Shown: positions 43,701-53,700 of the stretch, piece after piece
Layout of the letters: each line of letters opens with the position of its first letter
How positions within the stretch are numbered: the first letter of the stretch is position 1
Source of the DNA: Patagioenas fasciata
Lineage: Eukaryota; Chordata; Aves; Columbiformes; Columbidae
Direction of reading: 5' to 3'
Assembly: GCF_037038585.1 (NCBI RefSeq)
Contig: NC_092523.1
Location: 32,093,501-32,157,500 of the forward strand
DNA: 64,000 nucleotides
Notes under the pieces: model-generated
Database searches by the model: none
What the model was told of the DNA's origin: nothing
The model's input: the letters and a program-made list of their open reading frames with translations, nothing else
Made by a program: the position numbers and the translations under genes

Positions 43701-46700
43701 TAATTATTTGAATGGCAAAGGTGAAGTTGATTAAGTAAATATAAATACCGACGCTTTCATTTGATAAGAAGTATTCTTTGAAGTTCATCTCTAAGTTGTT
43801 CAGTGCCACTGTTCTGATAGCAAGTCTTCCACAGTAGATTTTTCTTCTTGATCTCTGGTGCGACCATCAGCTAAGGAAAAGTTCCACGTTAGGAAGCTGT
43901 ATCACTCATTAACAGGTTTGCTTCTGCTATTTTCTGGAAATATCCTGGCACTTGACCAGTTCCATTTATCTCCGGTCATATGCTATGCCTCTTTGAGGTA
44001 AAACAGGACATTGCCATTTTCCATTGCTCCTTATCACTGGTGAGGTAAATGTGCTGTCAGTGCAGTGGAAGAAGTAAATCCCTGTGACATCTCCTGTGCT
44101 GGCCGTGGGCTTTTGAGAATGGGACTTTGCCTCATACTGTTATGGAGGCATTGTTCATATGTTTGCACTTTCACACAGTTGTAATAACATACAATTAGAA
44201 AACTATAAATTGCACTCTCTATTTTATCACAGTGATCCACTCCAATACTAATACAAACTAGAAGATTCCATTTAGAAGAAAAATTAGTCTAGCCTGTAGA
44301 GTAATAGACAGCTACTCTCACAGCTGTCAATGTTAATCTTCGTGTCACCATATGTAGGAGCCTCTAAAACAACACGATGATCATTTGGCATATTGTAGTC
44401 ATGTTAAAAAGTTCGGCTGGCATGCTGCCTGCTCACAGGATGTTTTCCTCGTTTTACTAACTAGATGTCAAACATTGATTCATTTAAGCTGGCATATGGA
44501 ATTACTACAAATACCACCTCCTAAAGAAAGTCTGTGCATTTTTAACAGCATTGGTGCATTAACATAACAGTTTTCTTTGCTGTAGTAAAATATAATCTGT
44601 CCAAATAAATAAAAAAGTTTGTTTCCTTTTACATACAAAATAAATAGTGTCCAGTAGGAAACTTCTGGGATAGCTACATGTAAATAACTAACTTCCTATC
44701 TCAAAATGCAAAATATGGCAATTACAAAATGTTATTACAGTTGCCAGTTGAACAAAATATGGTCCTAGGAAGAGAGAGAGACAGTAGAAAGCTGTACAGC
44801 CAACTCTCCAAGTGTCATTTTGTCTGCCTTTCTGCCTCTTTTGTGTCCTTTGCTGTTTTTCCTTGAGAGGAAATAAACATGTATGATTGCAGATGATTTC
44901 AGCAGAAATTATGGAACTCTTAAATGAAGTTAGTTACTTTTCTTATTGCTAAAATGTTACGGAGTATGTACACTTTAGCCATGAACTGCAGACGTGGCTC
45001 CTTTATCTCCCAGCCTCATCTCCCGTGTCAGTTCTTGGCAACAGTTTTCATCACTGCTGGAAACATGGAAGTTGCAAAAAGGCTTGTTTGAAGAACCAGC
45101 AGTTCTTAGCCTTTCCTACACAAAGGCTGTTTTCCATCTAGACTGACCACTTCCTCTCTCATTATTTGGAAAGAGCCAGGATTTTTGCAGTCGCCTAACC
45201 TCTTACAGAGTCTCCCACATTCAGAATCTTTACAGACAAATTGGTGCAAATTAAGGATTTTAAAAAAAACCTTGTGAACCTAAAAATGTTAGCTCAAGAA
45301 GTTGACAGCCATTCTGTATTATTGCTGTTTTACCATAGTACCTGAGGGTCCTAGTTGGGGACTGAAATTTCACTGATCTAAGTATTTCACAAATAAGTGA
45401 CAAAGTTACTCCAGTCCCAGAGAGTTTTCAGTTTGAGCAGGGTGCAAGGAAGAGAACTTGGATGTAAACTATTAGATGTCAAATGCAATGAAACAAGAAG
45501 ACAGTATTGGTTAGTATTAGTAAATTAAGTTTTTAAGATAAAAATTCAAAGGAGAGTAAGGAGGTAGTTCTGCTTGTGTCTATGAGACTTTTCTCCCAAT
45601 TGCAAAGAACAGAACAGAGAACAGATATGCTTGTTGACAAAAGCAATTCATGATGGAGATGGGTCAAGCTCTCCAATCAGACAGTTTATAAATCTTAGCT
45701 AGAGCTGAGGTAGGATCGCTTGAGCAGTGGTTTACATCTCAAGTGGGTGGAGGCCTATTAAAGTATTTTGTTTTAATGATATTATGTGGCACTCCACATT
45801 TACCACAGTACTTGTTGTCTCTACCTGTGTTTACACCCAACCTCTACCATTTTCTCCTCTGCCACAAACCTGCTTAGTATTTCTGTGTTCCACCATACCA
45901 TATGATTATGTATGTCATTGAGGAGAGATGTGGGTCGAGATTTTAGTTTGAACAGAAAGGTCTTTCTTACAGGTCTTTCTGTTGTATTCAGGTTTATTTT
46001 CAGAGAAAAATAGTTAAATAGGATAAAAGGCTGAAAACAGACAGAAGAATAGCCAGGAATTATAGTTAACAGGAGACCAGGGAGATCAAGGTTTGAAGAA
46101 TGCCATCCCATAGTCAGAATGGCTGACAGACTATGGAGAATGAGACATAGGCAATGGTCCTGGCTTAATTCAAAGTCTCTGTTTAAGGTCTTTTTAAAAA
46201 TTGATTTAGAGATAGTTTATTGGGTCTTTGGATTTGTAGCTAAGATGAAAGAAATCAGAACAAATATCACAAGAAAAGGTGAAAAAATAAGTTCTTTTAA
46301 CAAAAGCACTTTCAGAGGAACTTTCACAGAAGATACTCTGAAGTGTAGTCAAAATGCAAAAGATGCCGATACCTGATACTTGGGAGTATCAGCTGAAAAG
46401 ACCTAGATGTCTAAATTTGGATATATAAAACCTTCACCTTAAAGTACAAAGCTTAATTTACATCACAACATGTATCTATGAATTAATTTAATGTATTTAT
46501 GTGAGCACACATACATATGATAGCGGTTTGCAGGTTTTCAGTTGTAAACATATTCCAATATTCATACAAACTTAGACTCTTATTCTCAATACTAACTGCC
46601 ATATTGTAATAATTCTGGAATTCTTAAAGATTACCTTAAACAATGAAACAATATTTTTGTCTGATTTTGGGTCAGAATTGCTATCTGTTGCAGTGGCAAA

Positions 46701-49700
46701 GAGGAAAAATATCTTGCATACCTCAGGAAATTCCAATTCTTTATTTTATTGATTTTCAGTACAAATCTGTTTTTTTCAATGGGAGTATTATCTATGCTGA
46801 AATGAAGTAGGTATTTGTAACTGCAAGGCTGGTTTATTCATTTGTCATCACTACTGTTAATTCTTATGGTGCATATTGTTCTTTTATTTTGTAGGGTATC
46901 ACATTTGATGAGTTTAGATCATTTTTCCAATTCTTGAACAACCTGGAAGATTTTGCAATTGCAATGCAAATGTATAATTTTGCGAGTCGTTCCATAGGTC
47001 AAGGTAAGTATTTGTATTTTTATGAAAATCTGTTGTTAAAGATACAGAACTGTTGACAAAAATGTTTTGTAATTCCTAGTTTGCAGTTCCAGTGTCTGAG
47101 GTAAAAGGCTAAAAAGGCTGGGACTCCAGCTTTGAGAGGAGAAGGCTCAGTCATAGCGTAAGAGATATGATAAAGATTTACAAGTCATATAAGTGGTGGA
47201 TAAGCTGAATGCAGAATAATTGGTCACCAAATCCTACAATACAAGAGTTGAGAGATGCCTGATGACACCAGTAAGAGATCACTTTGAAGCAAACAAAAGC
47301 ATTTCTTTGCACAGTGAGTGTCTGCAATCTGGCCTTCCATGAAGGTTGTACAAGGAAACAGCATCAGAAGGTCCAAAGAGGGATTAGACAGATTTTTGAA
47401 CAAATCAGTAAGTGTGTGATGAAAGAACTAGGCAAGTGTGTACTGATTAAAATCCTTAATATAACAATTGAGATGCTTGGGGAGTGCAAGGTAAAGAATA
47501 TGTGAGGTGATCAGACTTGTGCGCTCTCTTCAAGTAGCATCTTCATGGGTCTGATACAGTAACAGCAGCGCAGTCCTACCTCATGTGGCCTTGCCAAAGG
47601 AGTACACTATTTTCTCTGTGCTCTGTTTCTTAGGTTCTGCTTTGTGTCAATTAAGTAGATGCCATCAGTATATATGTAACATAGGTTTATATTAGAATAT
47701 GATTTTCTAATTTTATTACACGTAGTATAGTATATGGACTGTTATCTCTTGTGTAAAATAATTGATATCAATTAAGCAGTATCATTTTATATCATTTGAG
47801 AACTACTTGGTTTAGAACTGTGAAATTCAATCCTAATTTTCACATTTTCCTGGTTTTGAGTGTTTAAATTGAAACCTCAAGGTAAAAATTTACTTGTATT
47901 TCAAATTATGTTGTCCACAGAGTAGGATTGCATTAATGTATTCTGTTTTTTCTTCTGATGTTCTCCTTATGCAGATGAATTCAAACGTGCTGTGTATGTA
48001 GCCACAGGTGTGAAGCTTTCTCCACATTTGGTGAACACAGTGTTCAAGATTTTTGATGTCGACAGAGACGACCAGTTGAGTTATAAAGAATTTATCGGTA
48101 TTATGAAAGACAGACTCAATCGAGGGTTTAGGGTAAGGATTCTAAATTTTATAGTTCTCTTAGTTGACTTTGCTAGTTACCTTGGCACCTGTAGCACCAG
48201 TAGGCTGCAAACCAACAGTGCGTATGTTTAAAGACAAATGTTTTGTAGAAATCCTGAAGCAGTCTATAAGATAAATTTCTTCTTGATATTTTTTAATTGG
48301 AAAGCAATACATAGAGGATGTAATGTACCCTCATAGTACACAAATCAAATTTGAGATGAGAAATCCTATGCATACTGTCATTTCTTCTGTATTGTGCGAT
48401 AGATAGATTGGTATTGAGGATTTTAACAAAGGTATCAATTATGTCTGGGTTGCTTGCAGGGAAAAGAGAGTTCGTCTCTCTTAAACTCTAGCAATTTAAT
48501 TAAAGGTCAACCACTGGTTCTTCTAAAACGCTATTTAAAATACCAAGTATTGATAATGACTGTTGGAAAGAGTTGCAGCAGAAGATAGCTTTTATTTTTG
48601 AATAAAGAATTCATGAAGTGGTGCTGAACAATGCTGTATTTTAGTGCAAAGTTGCTTTTGAGAATTTAACCGTGTATCAAATATAGTAAATTACAAGAAG
48701 CTGGAGGGCATGAAGTTACTTGCAGAAAATTTTCATAGGGAACAAGCTTTTATATCATGCTTTACCTTTTAGGCCTTGCTGCCCTCTTCAGGTTCTGTGT
48801 AGTACAGGGAAACTTTATAGTAGCAGAAAAATTTTCAATTAGAGCATGATCAAGAAAAGTCACTTTTTTTTCTTTATATGACAGGTGTTCACATTTTTAA
48901 CTAAAAGTAAAATGGTGCTCTTACTGACAATCTAATCCCTTAGACATAAATCTTAAACTGTATTATGGTTCCTAAATTCACATTTCAGTATGTTATTTCT
49001 GTAATGTAATTTTAGTCATTTTTAGTTAGCTTCCTAAACATAATTTTAGAAATTTCTGTGGTGTTGAGTCTAATAGCGTACTTGTCATTTTTGTAATATT
49101 ATGATTGAACGTAATATGTGGATAACAACCCCTGCATTTGTAACAAACTTATTTCCTCATTGGTCATCAATTCCTTTTATTATGGTGTGGGAATGATTGT
49201 TTCATAACCGTTTCAAGATGTTCAGCTATATGTTTTAATTGTTTACTAATTGTAAGTGTGCAGTGTATGTTAATTGAACCAGAAAAGTCTGCTTACTAAG
49301 TAATTCTTGTAAATGTATTACGTTTCTATTTCACAAAATGCATGACAGAAATCACCTGTAATCCTTAATAATCTCTATCATCCAGCACTATTCAGTCTTA
49401 TGCTTTCTTTTGCCAAAGCCACTATAAAATGTTGCAGTGGACTATAAAAAGAATAGCCAGTGATGTTCAGAAGAACAGCACTGTCTTTCTTAAATGCTAT
49501 GTCTAATTTTAATTAGATGTATCTCCTGGATTGCATAGGACATGATCATGATTTGGTTCTATAATTCAGTAATATACAGACATGTTAGATTTTTCAGAAG
49601 CATGCATTCTCTTCACTAATCAGTGGTATTCTAAGAAATTAACAGTACAGTACCAAACTTAGGAACTACAATTTCCTCTAAGTTTTCATAAAGGCAAAAT

Positions 49701-50780
49701 TTTGCCTTTTCACTTTAGTAAACAACCCCCTGCCCACCTCAGTCTTGGTTTAGAATGAAAAGAACACATAAGAACCTTTTGGCCGGAACAAATGGGCGGA
49801 AAGTGTCATTAATTGCTTCCTATAGTTTGTACATTAAAAGTTAACAGTATTTAGTGTGGCCAGAACAAGTAGAAGTTTGCCCTCTTGCTCCTACGATGTG
49901 AAGGGCTCAAATGTTGTCTTGTGCTACATCAAAACTAACAAATCACTAACCTTTTCTTCGTTAATAACTGTCTTTCAAATCCGTATTAAGATTTGGTCAG
50001 TTCAGTTGTAGAGATAAAATAACATTATAGCTTTTGCTTATGCAGTATTTTGTGGCAACTTGGAAACTTTTAGCCTGAGAAATTTGCACCTGTTTATGAA
50101 ACGTAAATACCTGACTTTAATGTTAAGTATCCTACAATTAATGTCTGCCCAAATCAATGTAGTCTCTGATGATCACTCTAAAACATCTAAAAAGAATATT
50201 TTCAAATATATTTTCAAACATTAAAATATTCATTTTAACATATATTTAAGGTGTGCTTTTGGAAAAGTGTCTTAAAGAGTTTATCAAATGAAATTTCTCT
50301 CATTTGAAACCTTTTTTGGTTTTAATAGTTTGAAACAAATTAGTATGTTAATCTGCCATCAAGCGGTCAGTTAAAGTATTGCCATAAACTTATTAAAATG
50401 TGCAGACATGAAAAGCTGTATTTTTGCTGACTAGTTTGGTTTAAAATAGTTATTTCCTCTTTTTTTTTTAATTTAAAAATATCTAAGAATATTTCCTTTC
50501 CTTTATAAATTCCATTTTTAAACTGAAAGATTTGGAACTTAATGACTAAATGATAAACATCTTACCTAGCACATACTGTACTGTATCTTCTAGCTATTTG
50601 TCACCGAAAGCCATTTTTTTGTATTTTCACAATACCGTTGTCTTATGCTTACCTCTGGCTGCCTTCACATGTTGTCTGCATCTGCGCACCTCTCCATCTT
50701 CTGCTCCACAGGGCTACAAGCCTGTACAGAGGTACACTACTTTCAAATCCTGCGTGAGGAAGGAGCTCTATAGCAGATAA
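4152..50780 (+). CDS. MICU3: MICU3, mitochondrial calcium uptake family member 3 (spliced, 14 coding exons)
   Basis: MICU3 is an EF-hand protein of the mitochondrial intermembrane space. It pairs with MICU1 and tunes calcium entry through the MCU uniporter, notably in neurons (family knowledge). The joined exons (4152-4433, 16560-16713, 20627-20658, 21503-21581, 24543-24590, 25992-26074, 30040-30111, 31453-31491, 35165-35260, 40243-40340, 42138-42309, 46895-47003, 47975-48132, 50712-50780) give 496 residues; human is about 530. An Arg-rich leader and a Gly/Ala membrane-like segment (about residues 45-60) precede the conserved LLPIPVAAA. The EF-hand loops are [12 protein letters not shown] (212-223) and [12 protein letters not shown] (449-460), both with Asp at positions 1 and 3 and Glu at 12, so both should bind calcium. 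A basic stretch, [11 protein letters not shown], follows EF-hand 1. A C-terminal Cys (residue 488) matches the one used for the disulfide with MICU1. Every intron is GT-AG and every junction keeps frame. The only shortening I see against human is in the leader and one residue in exon 10. Confidence 0.96.
7688..8293 (-). mobile_element. Solo LTR of an avian endogenous retrovirus
   Basis: The minus strand begins TGTACTGGTTTTGGCTGGGA and ends in ATTAAACCCAACA. In between it has blocks I recognise from a widespread bird ERV LTR, such as GGATATTCCATACCATATGA, CTGGGACAGCTGACCCCAAC and CCCATGGGAAGTAGTGAATG. An ATTAAA-type poly(A) signal (plus-strand GGCAGTTTAATAGG, near 7818-7830) precedes the 3' end. 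The flanking CATAG (7683-7687) and CATAC (8294-8298) look like a 5-base target-site duplication with one mismatch. The usual TATA motif is degraded to an AATAAAAG-like sequence. No internal retroviral genes are attached. It lies antisense in MICU3 intron 1. Confidence 0.85.
15861..15902 (+). repeat. 22-bp tandem duplication with embedded hairpin
   Basis: The unit ATGGACATGAGGTGTGAAC plus CTC occurs twice in a row (15861-15882 and 15883-15902, the second slightly shortened). The junction forms a perfect inverted repeat, CCTCATG-GA-CATGAGG (15879-15894). Confidence 0.85.
16560..16713 (+). CDS. MICU3: MICU3 exon 2
   Basis: This exon encodes residues 95-145 plus one base. The acceptor is TCTGTCTTTGAAG and the donor AAAT|GTAAGC. 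It contains the conserved [20 protein letters not shown] and [12 protein letters not shown], the MTP-x-DF motif shared by the N-lobe of all MICU proteins. It enters in phase 0 and leaves in phase 1; the split codon TGT (Cys) is completed by exon 3. Confidence 0.95.
16714..20626 (+). other. MICU3: MICU3 intron 2
   Basis: This 3.9-kb AT-rich intron has acceptor TTTTGTTGCAG. No repeat or exon was recognised inside. A small CpG-containing patch near 19595-19655 ends in a donor-like CG|GTGAGT, but no in-frame exon can be built there. Confidence 0.8.
20627..20658 (+). CDS. MICU3: MICU3 exon 3 (32 bp)
   Basis: This very short exon completes the Cys codon and encodes [10 protein letters not shown], matching the K-W-SLSKQ run of MICU3. 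It enters in phase 1 and leaves in phase 0. The donor is CAG|GTGGGC. It is too short to be seen as an open frame; it was found by family conservation and phase. Confidence 0.92.
20659..21502 (+). other. MICU3: MICU3 intron 3
   Basis: This 844-bp intron has acceptor CATATTTTTTAG. Nothing else was recognised. Confidence 0.85.
21503..21581 (+). CDS. MICU3: MICU3 exon 4
   Basis: This exon encodes [20 protein letters not shown] followed by RNLNDK and the first base of Gly. [13 protein letters not shown] is a signature of MICU3. It runs from phase 0 to phase 1, with donor AAAG|GTAAGG. Confidence 0.95.
21582..24542 (+). other. MICU3: MICU3 intron 4
   Basis: This 3.0-kb intron has acceptor CTTTTTTTGTCTTCAG. 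No repeat or gene was recognised. Confidence 0.8.
24543..24590 (+). CDS. MICU3: MICU3 exon 5
   Basis: This 48-bp exon encodes (G)[15 protein letters not shown] and the first base of Lys. [15 protein letters not shown] is nearly invariant in MICU proteins and lies just before EF-hand 1. It enters and leaves in phase 1, with donor ACAA|GTAAGT. Confidence 0.95.
24591..25991 (+). other. MICU3: MICU3 intron 5
   Basis: This 1.4-kb intron has acceptor TTTTTTTTGGCAG. Nothing else was recognised. Confidence 0.85.
25992..26074 (+). CDS. MICU3: MICU3 exon 6: EF-hand 1
   Basis: This exon encodes residues 199-226, (K)[12 protein letters not shown] and then the loop [12 protein letters not shown], followed by FLV. 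The loop has Asp at positions 1, 3 and 9, Asn at 5 and Glu at 12, a canonical calcium-binding EF-hand. It runs from phase 1 to phase 0, with donor GTG|GTATGT. Confidence 0.96.
26155..26179. repeat. Tandem palindromic octamers (GTGATCAC)
   Basis: GTGATCACGATCA is followed directly by GTGATCACGATT. Each copy contains the perfect palindrome GTGATCAC, 13 bases apart, about 80 bases downstream of exon 6. Confidence 0.85.
26781..26828 (+). repeat. Compound microsatellite (GAA)n-(AAAC)n
   Basis: About five GAA units lead into about six AAAC units. The tract lies just before the recognisable end of a CR1 fragment. Confidence 0.85.
26840..27062 (-). mobile_element. CR1 LINE fragment
   Basis: The plus-strand text is the reverse complement of a CR1 3' region. 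It keeps diagnostic blocks such as ACCTCCCTAGGAAGCCTGAT, CCAGTGTTTGACCACCCTCT and GTCTAGACCTCCCCTGACAC. It is truncated and diverged, has no intact frame and lies antisense in intron 6. Confidence 0.85.
27587..27619 (+). repeat. Short TAGA microsatellite
   Basis: Interrupted TAGA units occur in two clusters separated by GGTAACACAG. Confidence 0.7.
30040..30111 (+). CDS. MICU3: MICU3 exon 7: basic helix after EF-hand 1
   Basis: This exon encodes [20 protein letters not shown] followed by RAML (residues 227-250). The lysine/arginine-rich stretch corresponds to the basic segment MICU proteins carry after EF-hand 1. It enters and leaves in phase 0, with donor CTG|GTAAGT. Confidence 0.95.
30112..31452 (+). 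other. MICU3: MICU3 intron 7
   Basis: This 1.3-kb intron has acceptor TTTTGCTGTATGTCAG. A donor-like AAAG|GTAAGT at about 30739 has no good acceptor before it. Confidence 0.85.
31453..31491 (+). CDS. MICU3: MICU3 exon 8 (39 bp)
   Basis: This exon encodes [13 protein letters not shown] (residues 251-263). [13 protein letters not shown] is the expected MICU3 run. It enters and leaves in phase 0, with donor AGT|GTATGT. Confidence 0.94.
31492..35164 (+). other. MICU3: MICU3 intron 8
   Basis: This 3.7-kb intron has acceptor TTGAAACTTCTGCAG. It contains the candidate 33-bp cassette exon at 34511-34543. A more GC-rich block at 32590-32880 has an open frame of 72 codons that I do not recognise. Confidence 0.85.
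34511..34543 (+). other. MICU3: Candidate in-frame microexon of MICU3 (33 bp)
   Basis: The segment is preceded by GCGGATTTTTCAG and followed by AAG|GTAAGC, both good splice signals. Its 33 bases read [11 protein letters not shown] in the phase set by exons 8 and 9 (both junctions phase 0), with no stop. Inclusion would insert 11 polar residues between Ser263 and Val264, in the linker after EF-hand 1. This rests on sequence signals only. I know no described MICU3 exon at this place, and short chance pairs of splice sites do occur in introns. Confidence 0.4.
35165..35260 (+). CDS. MICU3: MICU3 exon 9
   Basis: This exon encodes [20 protein letters not shown] followed by [12 protein letters not shown] (residues 264-295). 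SYWDTLRR and LFSDLAE are conserved in the family. It enters and leaves in phase 0. The donor GAG|GTATAA is the weakest in the gene. Confidence 0.95.
35261..40242 (+). other. MICU3: MICU3 intron 9
   Basis: This 5.0-kb intron has acceptor TTCCAATATTTAAG. It contains an old LINE reverse-transcriptase fragment on the minus strand (36870-37155). The rest is unique AT-rich DNA. Confidence 0.85.
36870..37155 (-). mobile_element. Old LINE (CR1/L2-like) reverse-transcriptase fragment
   Basis: A minus-strand frame reads [20 protein letters not shown] and then TKMIMV. This closely fits the W-M-x-A-N-x-L-K-L-N-P-x-K-T-E motif of CR1/L2/Rex-type reverse transcriptases. Flanking residues are degraded, so limits and family are uncertain. 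The copy is dead and antisense to MICU3. Confidence 0.6.
40243..40340 (+). CDS. MICU3: MICU3 exon 10
   Basis: This exon encodes [20 protein letters not shown] followed by [12 protein letters not shown] and two bases of Arg (residues 296-328). [21 protein letters not shown] is the conserved MICU3 core. The first dozen residues are serine-rich and differ from the ADDITNLVTDTT form I recall for human, and are one residue shorter. It runs from phase 0 to phase 2, with donor ATAG|GTGAGT. Confidence 0.95.
40341..42137 (+). other. MICU3: MICU3 intron 10
   Basis: This 1.8-kb intron has acceptor TTTGTGCTTTAG. It contains a diverged CR1-like fragment in sense orientation (41410-41830). Confidence 0.85.
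41410..41830 (+). mobile_element. Diverged CR1-like LINE fragment, sense orientation
   Basis: A plus-strand frame at 41481-41678 reads [20 protein letters not shown] then [16 protein letters not shown]. This fits the CR1 block A-I-L-x-C-I-x-x-x-x-x-S-R-x-R-E-V-I-x-P-x-Y-x-x-L-V-R-x-x-x-x-x-x-x-Q-F-W. The sequence after the frame continues as degraded CR1 or L2-like DNA. The limits are approximate. Confidence 0.7.
42138..42309 (+). CDS. MICU3: MICU3 exon 11
   Basis: This exon encodes (R)[18 protein letters not shown], then [19 protein letters not shown] and the region up to IPEEK (residues 328-385). [10 protein letters not shown] and ISEEDFA-LLRYT are family signatures; this is the middle, degenerate EF-hand-like lobe. 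It runs from phase 2 to phase 0, with donor AAG|GTAATT. Confidence 0.96.
42310..46894 (+). other. MICU3: MICU3 intron 11
   Basis: This 4.6-kb intron has acceptor TTTTATTTTGTAG. It contains a TTA/TTG-rich microsatellite near 43150-43180. Otherwise nothing was recognised. Confidence 0.85.
43150..43182 (+). repeat. Short TTA-type microsatellite
   Basis: Interrupted TTATTATTA units follow a GGTTGTGGTGGTG stretch. Confidence 0.65.
46895..47003 (+). CDS. MICU3: MICU3 exon 12
   Basis: This exon encodes [20 protein letters not shown] then [16 protein letters not shown] and one base of Asp (residues 386-421). [17 protein letters not shown] is conserved across MICU1-3. It runs from phase 0 to phase 1, with donor CAAG|GTAAGT. 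Confidence 0.96.
47004..47974 (+). other. MICU3: MICU3 intron 12
   Basis: This 971-bp intron has acceptor TTCTCCTTATGCAG. The 73-codon open frame at 47284-47505 resembles no protein I know. Confidence 0.85.
47975..48132 (+). CDS. MICU3: MICU3 exon 13: EF-hand 2
   Basis: This exon encodes residues 422-474. (D)[20 protein letters not shown] leads into the EF-hand loop [12 protein letters not shown] (Asp at 1, 3 and 5, Glu at 12), then [14 protein letters not shown]. The exon leaves in phase 0 (AGG|GTAAGG), so it can join either exon 14 or the exon at 54610 in frame. Confidence 0.96.
48133..50711 (+). other. MICU3: MICU3 intron 13
   Basis: This 2.6-kb AT-rich intron has acceptor CATCTTCTGCTCCACAG. 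No repeats were recognised. Confidence 0.85.
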
Positions 50781-50786
50781 ATGACG
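50712..50786 (+). CDS. MICU3: MICU3 exon 14: short C-terminal tail, cassette-like
   Basis: This exon encodes [15 protein letters not shown] then RKELYSR and stop TAA at 50778-50780, matching the GYKTVQKYPTFKSCLKKELHSR-type tail of MICU3. The cysteine (residue 488) corresponds to the C-terminal Cys of the MICU1 disulfide. A good donor, ACG|GTATGT, lies 6 bases after the stop, giving a 75-bp exon. I saw no AATAAA for about 2.3 kb downstream. Both points suggest the exon is spliced onward rather than being the end of the transcript. A stop this close to the last junction would not trigger nonsense-mediated decay. Confidence 0.92.
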
Positions 50787-53700
50787 GTATGTGTTAGCCG
50801 CCCCGTCTGAGTGTGCTGGCATGCTTGCAGGAATGGCTGAATGTTAAACTGTCACTGCTTTGTTCTCTGTTCCAAAATTCAGGAATAGGTTCTCTGACTG
50901 TGAGCAGCGTAGTAGCTCAAAATGTCATGTTGTGTTTTCTGACTGCAGCAATGGAATTTTACGCTGGAGCTGGCAATGGCTGACTCGCACTGTCACTGTT
51001 TTGTAAGCCAGCTGCAATTTTGTACTATGTTTGAAATAAGGAAAAGTATTCTTTCATAATTCCTGTTGCTGTTTTCTGTCTGTCTTGTGACCACTATTCA
51101 AGTAATTTCTCAGGTACGTGTAGCTAATAAGTATTTATCAATGAAGATTGTAGAGGCAGATTTTTCTTCCTGAGAGACTGTTAGTAACTTGATTCTCTTT
51201 TGATTTATACAGTTACACTTTCAAAAACAATACTGTGTCATTGGCTTAGTTAATGCTATACCAGCAATTTTCAAAAATAGGCACTTTACCCATATGTGAT
51301 GACCATGGCTGTTTCTGCATATCCACTACATGAATATTCATTCTTACAGTTAGATTGTACTGTGGGTTTCAGTGTGAAAACTGGAGTGTGCATGTTCTGT
51401 AGCCATATTACAGAATCACAGAATCATTTCAGTTGGAAGAGACCCTCAGGATCATTGAGTCCAACCATAACCTAACTCTAGCACTGTTGTGAAACTGTTT
51501 GTCACATGGTGGACACAGCAGAAACGTGTCAGTACTCATTTATCTTCTTACATAAAGGAAGAATTTGTTCTTTTGGAATTTAAGGTTTTGGTGCCAGCAC
51601 TTTTTTCCTGTTTTTATTTGTGGACTTTTCAGCAGTTGCTAGGAAGGCTGTTAGCAGTTAATGTAGGTCCCAGATGTATTATTGTGCAGAAGGGAGGAAC
51701 AGAGATGTGCGAACCATGACAAACAAGGCCCCATGAGTGGACCTGGGGGGCAACCAACACATCTTGTGTGCTCCCAAACCAGGAGGGTTTGACTGTTGTT
51801 CCTCCACTTTAATTCTCAGGCACAATATTAAGCTGAGATTTTTTGTTGAATAACCATAGATGCCTCTATACATCATCACATTGGCATCTGACCTTCTGGA
51901 TCCTCCCCTTTCCTATCCTGTGCCTCTCTGAGCACTTGTATGCCACTGAGTGCACCGTGCCTCTGGTTCCAGTCTTTCTTCCCTATCTCTCAAACAGCAT
52001 GGCATGAAAACAAAGAATCTTGGATCCTGTTTATCTGGGGCAATGGCTGGTTTCCAGCAACAGTGTAAAATCTAATTCTGTAAGGATGAGAGGTGGGGTC
52101 CGTTTACCCAGCCTGGAGCCCACCAGCTCTCCAGTCCCACTAGTATTTTCCTTTTGTAGACCCCTATGCAAGACAGGTAAGAGAGGAGAAATATAGCTAA
52201 ACTATTGACCTATTCCCATGCCACAACATGTCATGTATCACAAACTTTGTTCTTTGAGACTATTCAGACCATTTGTTTTCAGTGAAGTGTCACAACTTTT
52301 GAACAGGCTGGTTCTCTGAAATTCAGCAGTAAAGATGGCTTGGGGCATGTCCAGGCTTATGCAGCTGAGTCGTCCTCCTAGAAAGAAGACAAGAGTTGTG
52401 TTTGATCTGCATATGCTCTTCTCCTGCATCTAACATTTAGCATCCATAGGATTATTTCTTTATTATTTTGATTAATTATTAACATTTTTTAAAATTATAC
52501 TTCCTTTTTAGAAGTATAACCAAAATACTGAAGCATTGTGCTAATATGTGAGGAACAGAAAAGGAAATTTGATCTTAACAAACAAAGCATCTAGTTTCTC
52601 CACCTGGTTAATGGGAAGTGTAAATAACTAATGAAATAGTTAAAACAACACTTCAGTAAACCAACTCACTAGTCACGCAAGAGGAAGTTCATGGCTTTCA
52701 GTTAATTTTATGTAACTTCATCTCTTTGAAACATTTGGCTCTCAAACCATCATTTCTTCTTTTCCTATGTCTTTTTAAAATAATTTTTAGGAGTACTTTG
52801 TCTTTTTGTCCCCACTAATTCTGCTACAACCTACATTGTATTCGTATATCAAGTTTTCTGTAAACTAAATTTTTCAAGATACAGAACAGCTATTACAGGA
52901 AACTGGCAAAATCCTATACAGTCATGATGCTTCCCTAGTAACTTCAGCGAAGAGTATGTGACCAACTGGAAGAAAATGCAGTGATGCAAAAGAATCCAAT
53001 ATCTCATCATCAAGCCTAATAAAATTAGCTTGGTGACAAAAAGAGAGCCTGTGGTAAAATCATCAAGTTTACATACATCAGCACCTCGACAGAGATCTGA
53101 ATTCAGGCAATAAATTCATTCATTCTTTTGTTGAGATGGATTAAACTGGGGAAAAAATACACAGTAGAGATTTGTAACATTTAATAATAGTATGTCTACA
53201 CTATGCAGTGGGAGAACCTAAAAAACATACCTGGATACAGTGGGAGGAAAATGTCCCAGTGACATGTGAAAGCGCTGCAGAGTATGTGGGTAAAATGTTC
53301 CTTCTATGGATTTTGTACACTGAGAGGAGATGCAACAACAATGCATCCATTAGAAATAAGTAGATGAACATTTAGTGTGCTTCAGTGTTTCTTTTACTGA
53401 TTTTCACAAACATTTTTCTGAACCTGTTTCATAAAGGAAAAAATAAATGTGTACCTTAAAGAACTGATTAATCAACTGACTGTGCTTTTGTTAAATAATG
53501 CAATGCATTTTGCAAGTAATGCATCTGTCTATAAATCTCAACTAAATAACGCATTCATGTAAGTATTTTTTTCTAATATTTCATTTAAAGTCTCAATTAT
53601 ATACTGTTGTGGATTAGATTCTTTTCTGAATATATACAACTTCTGCATCATGTTCTATGCTTTTTAGTTATACAAGATGAGTAATAATAATAATAAATGG

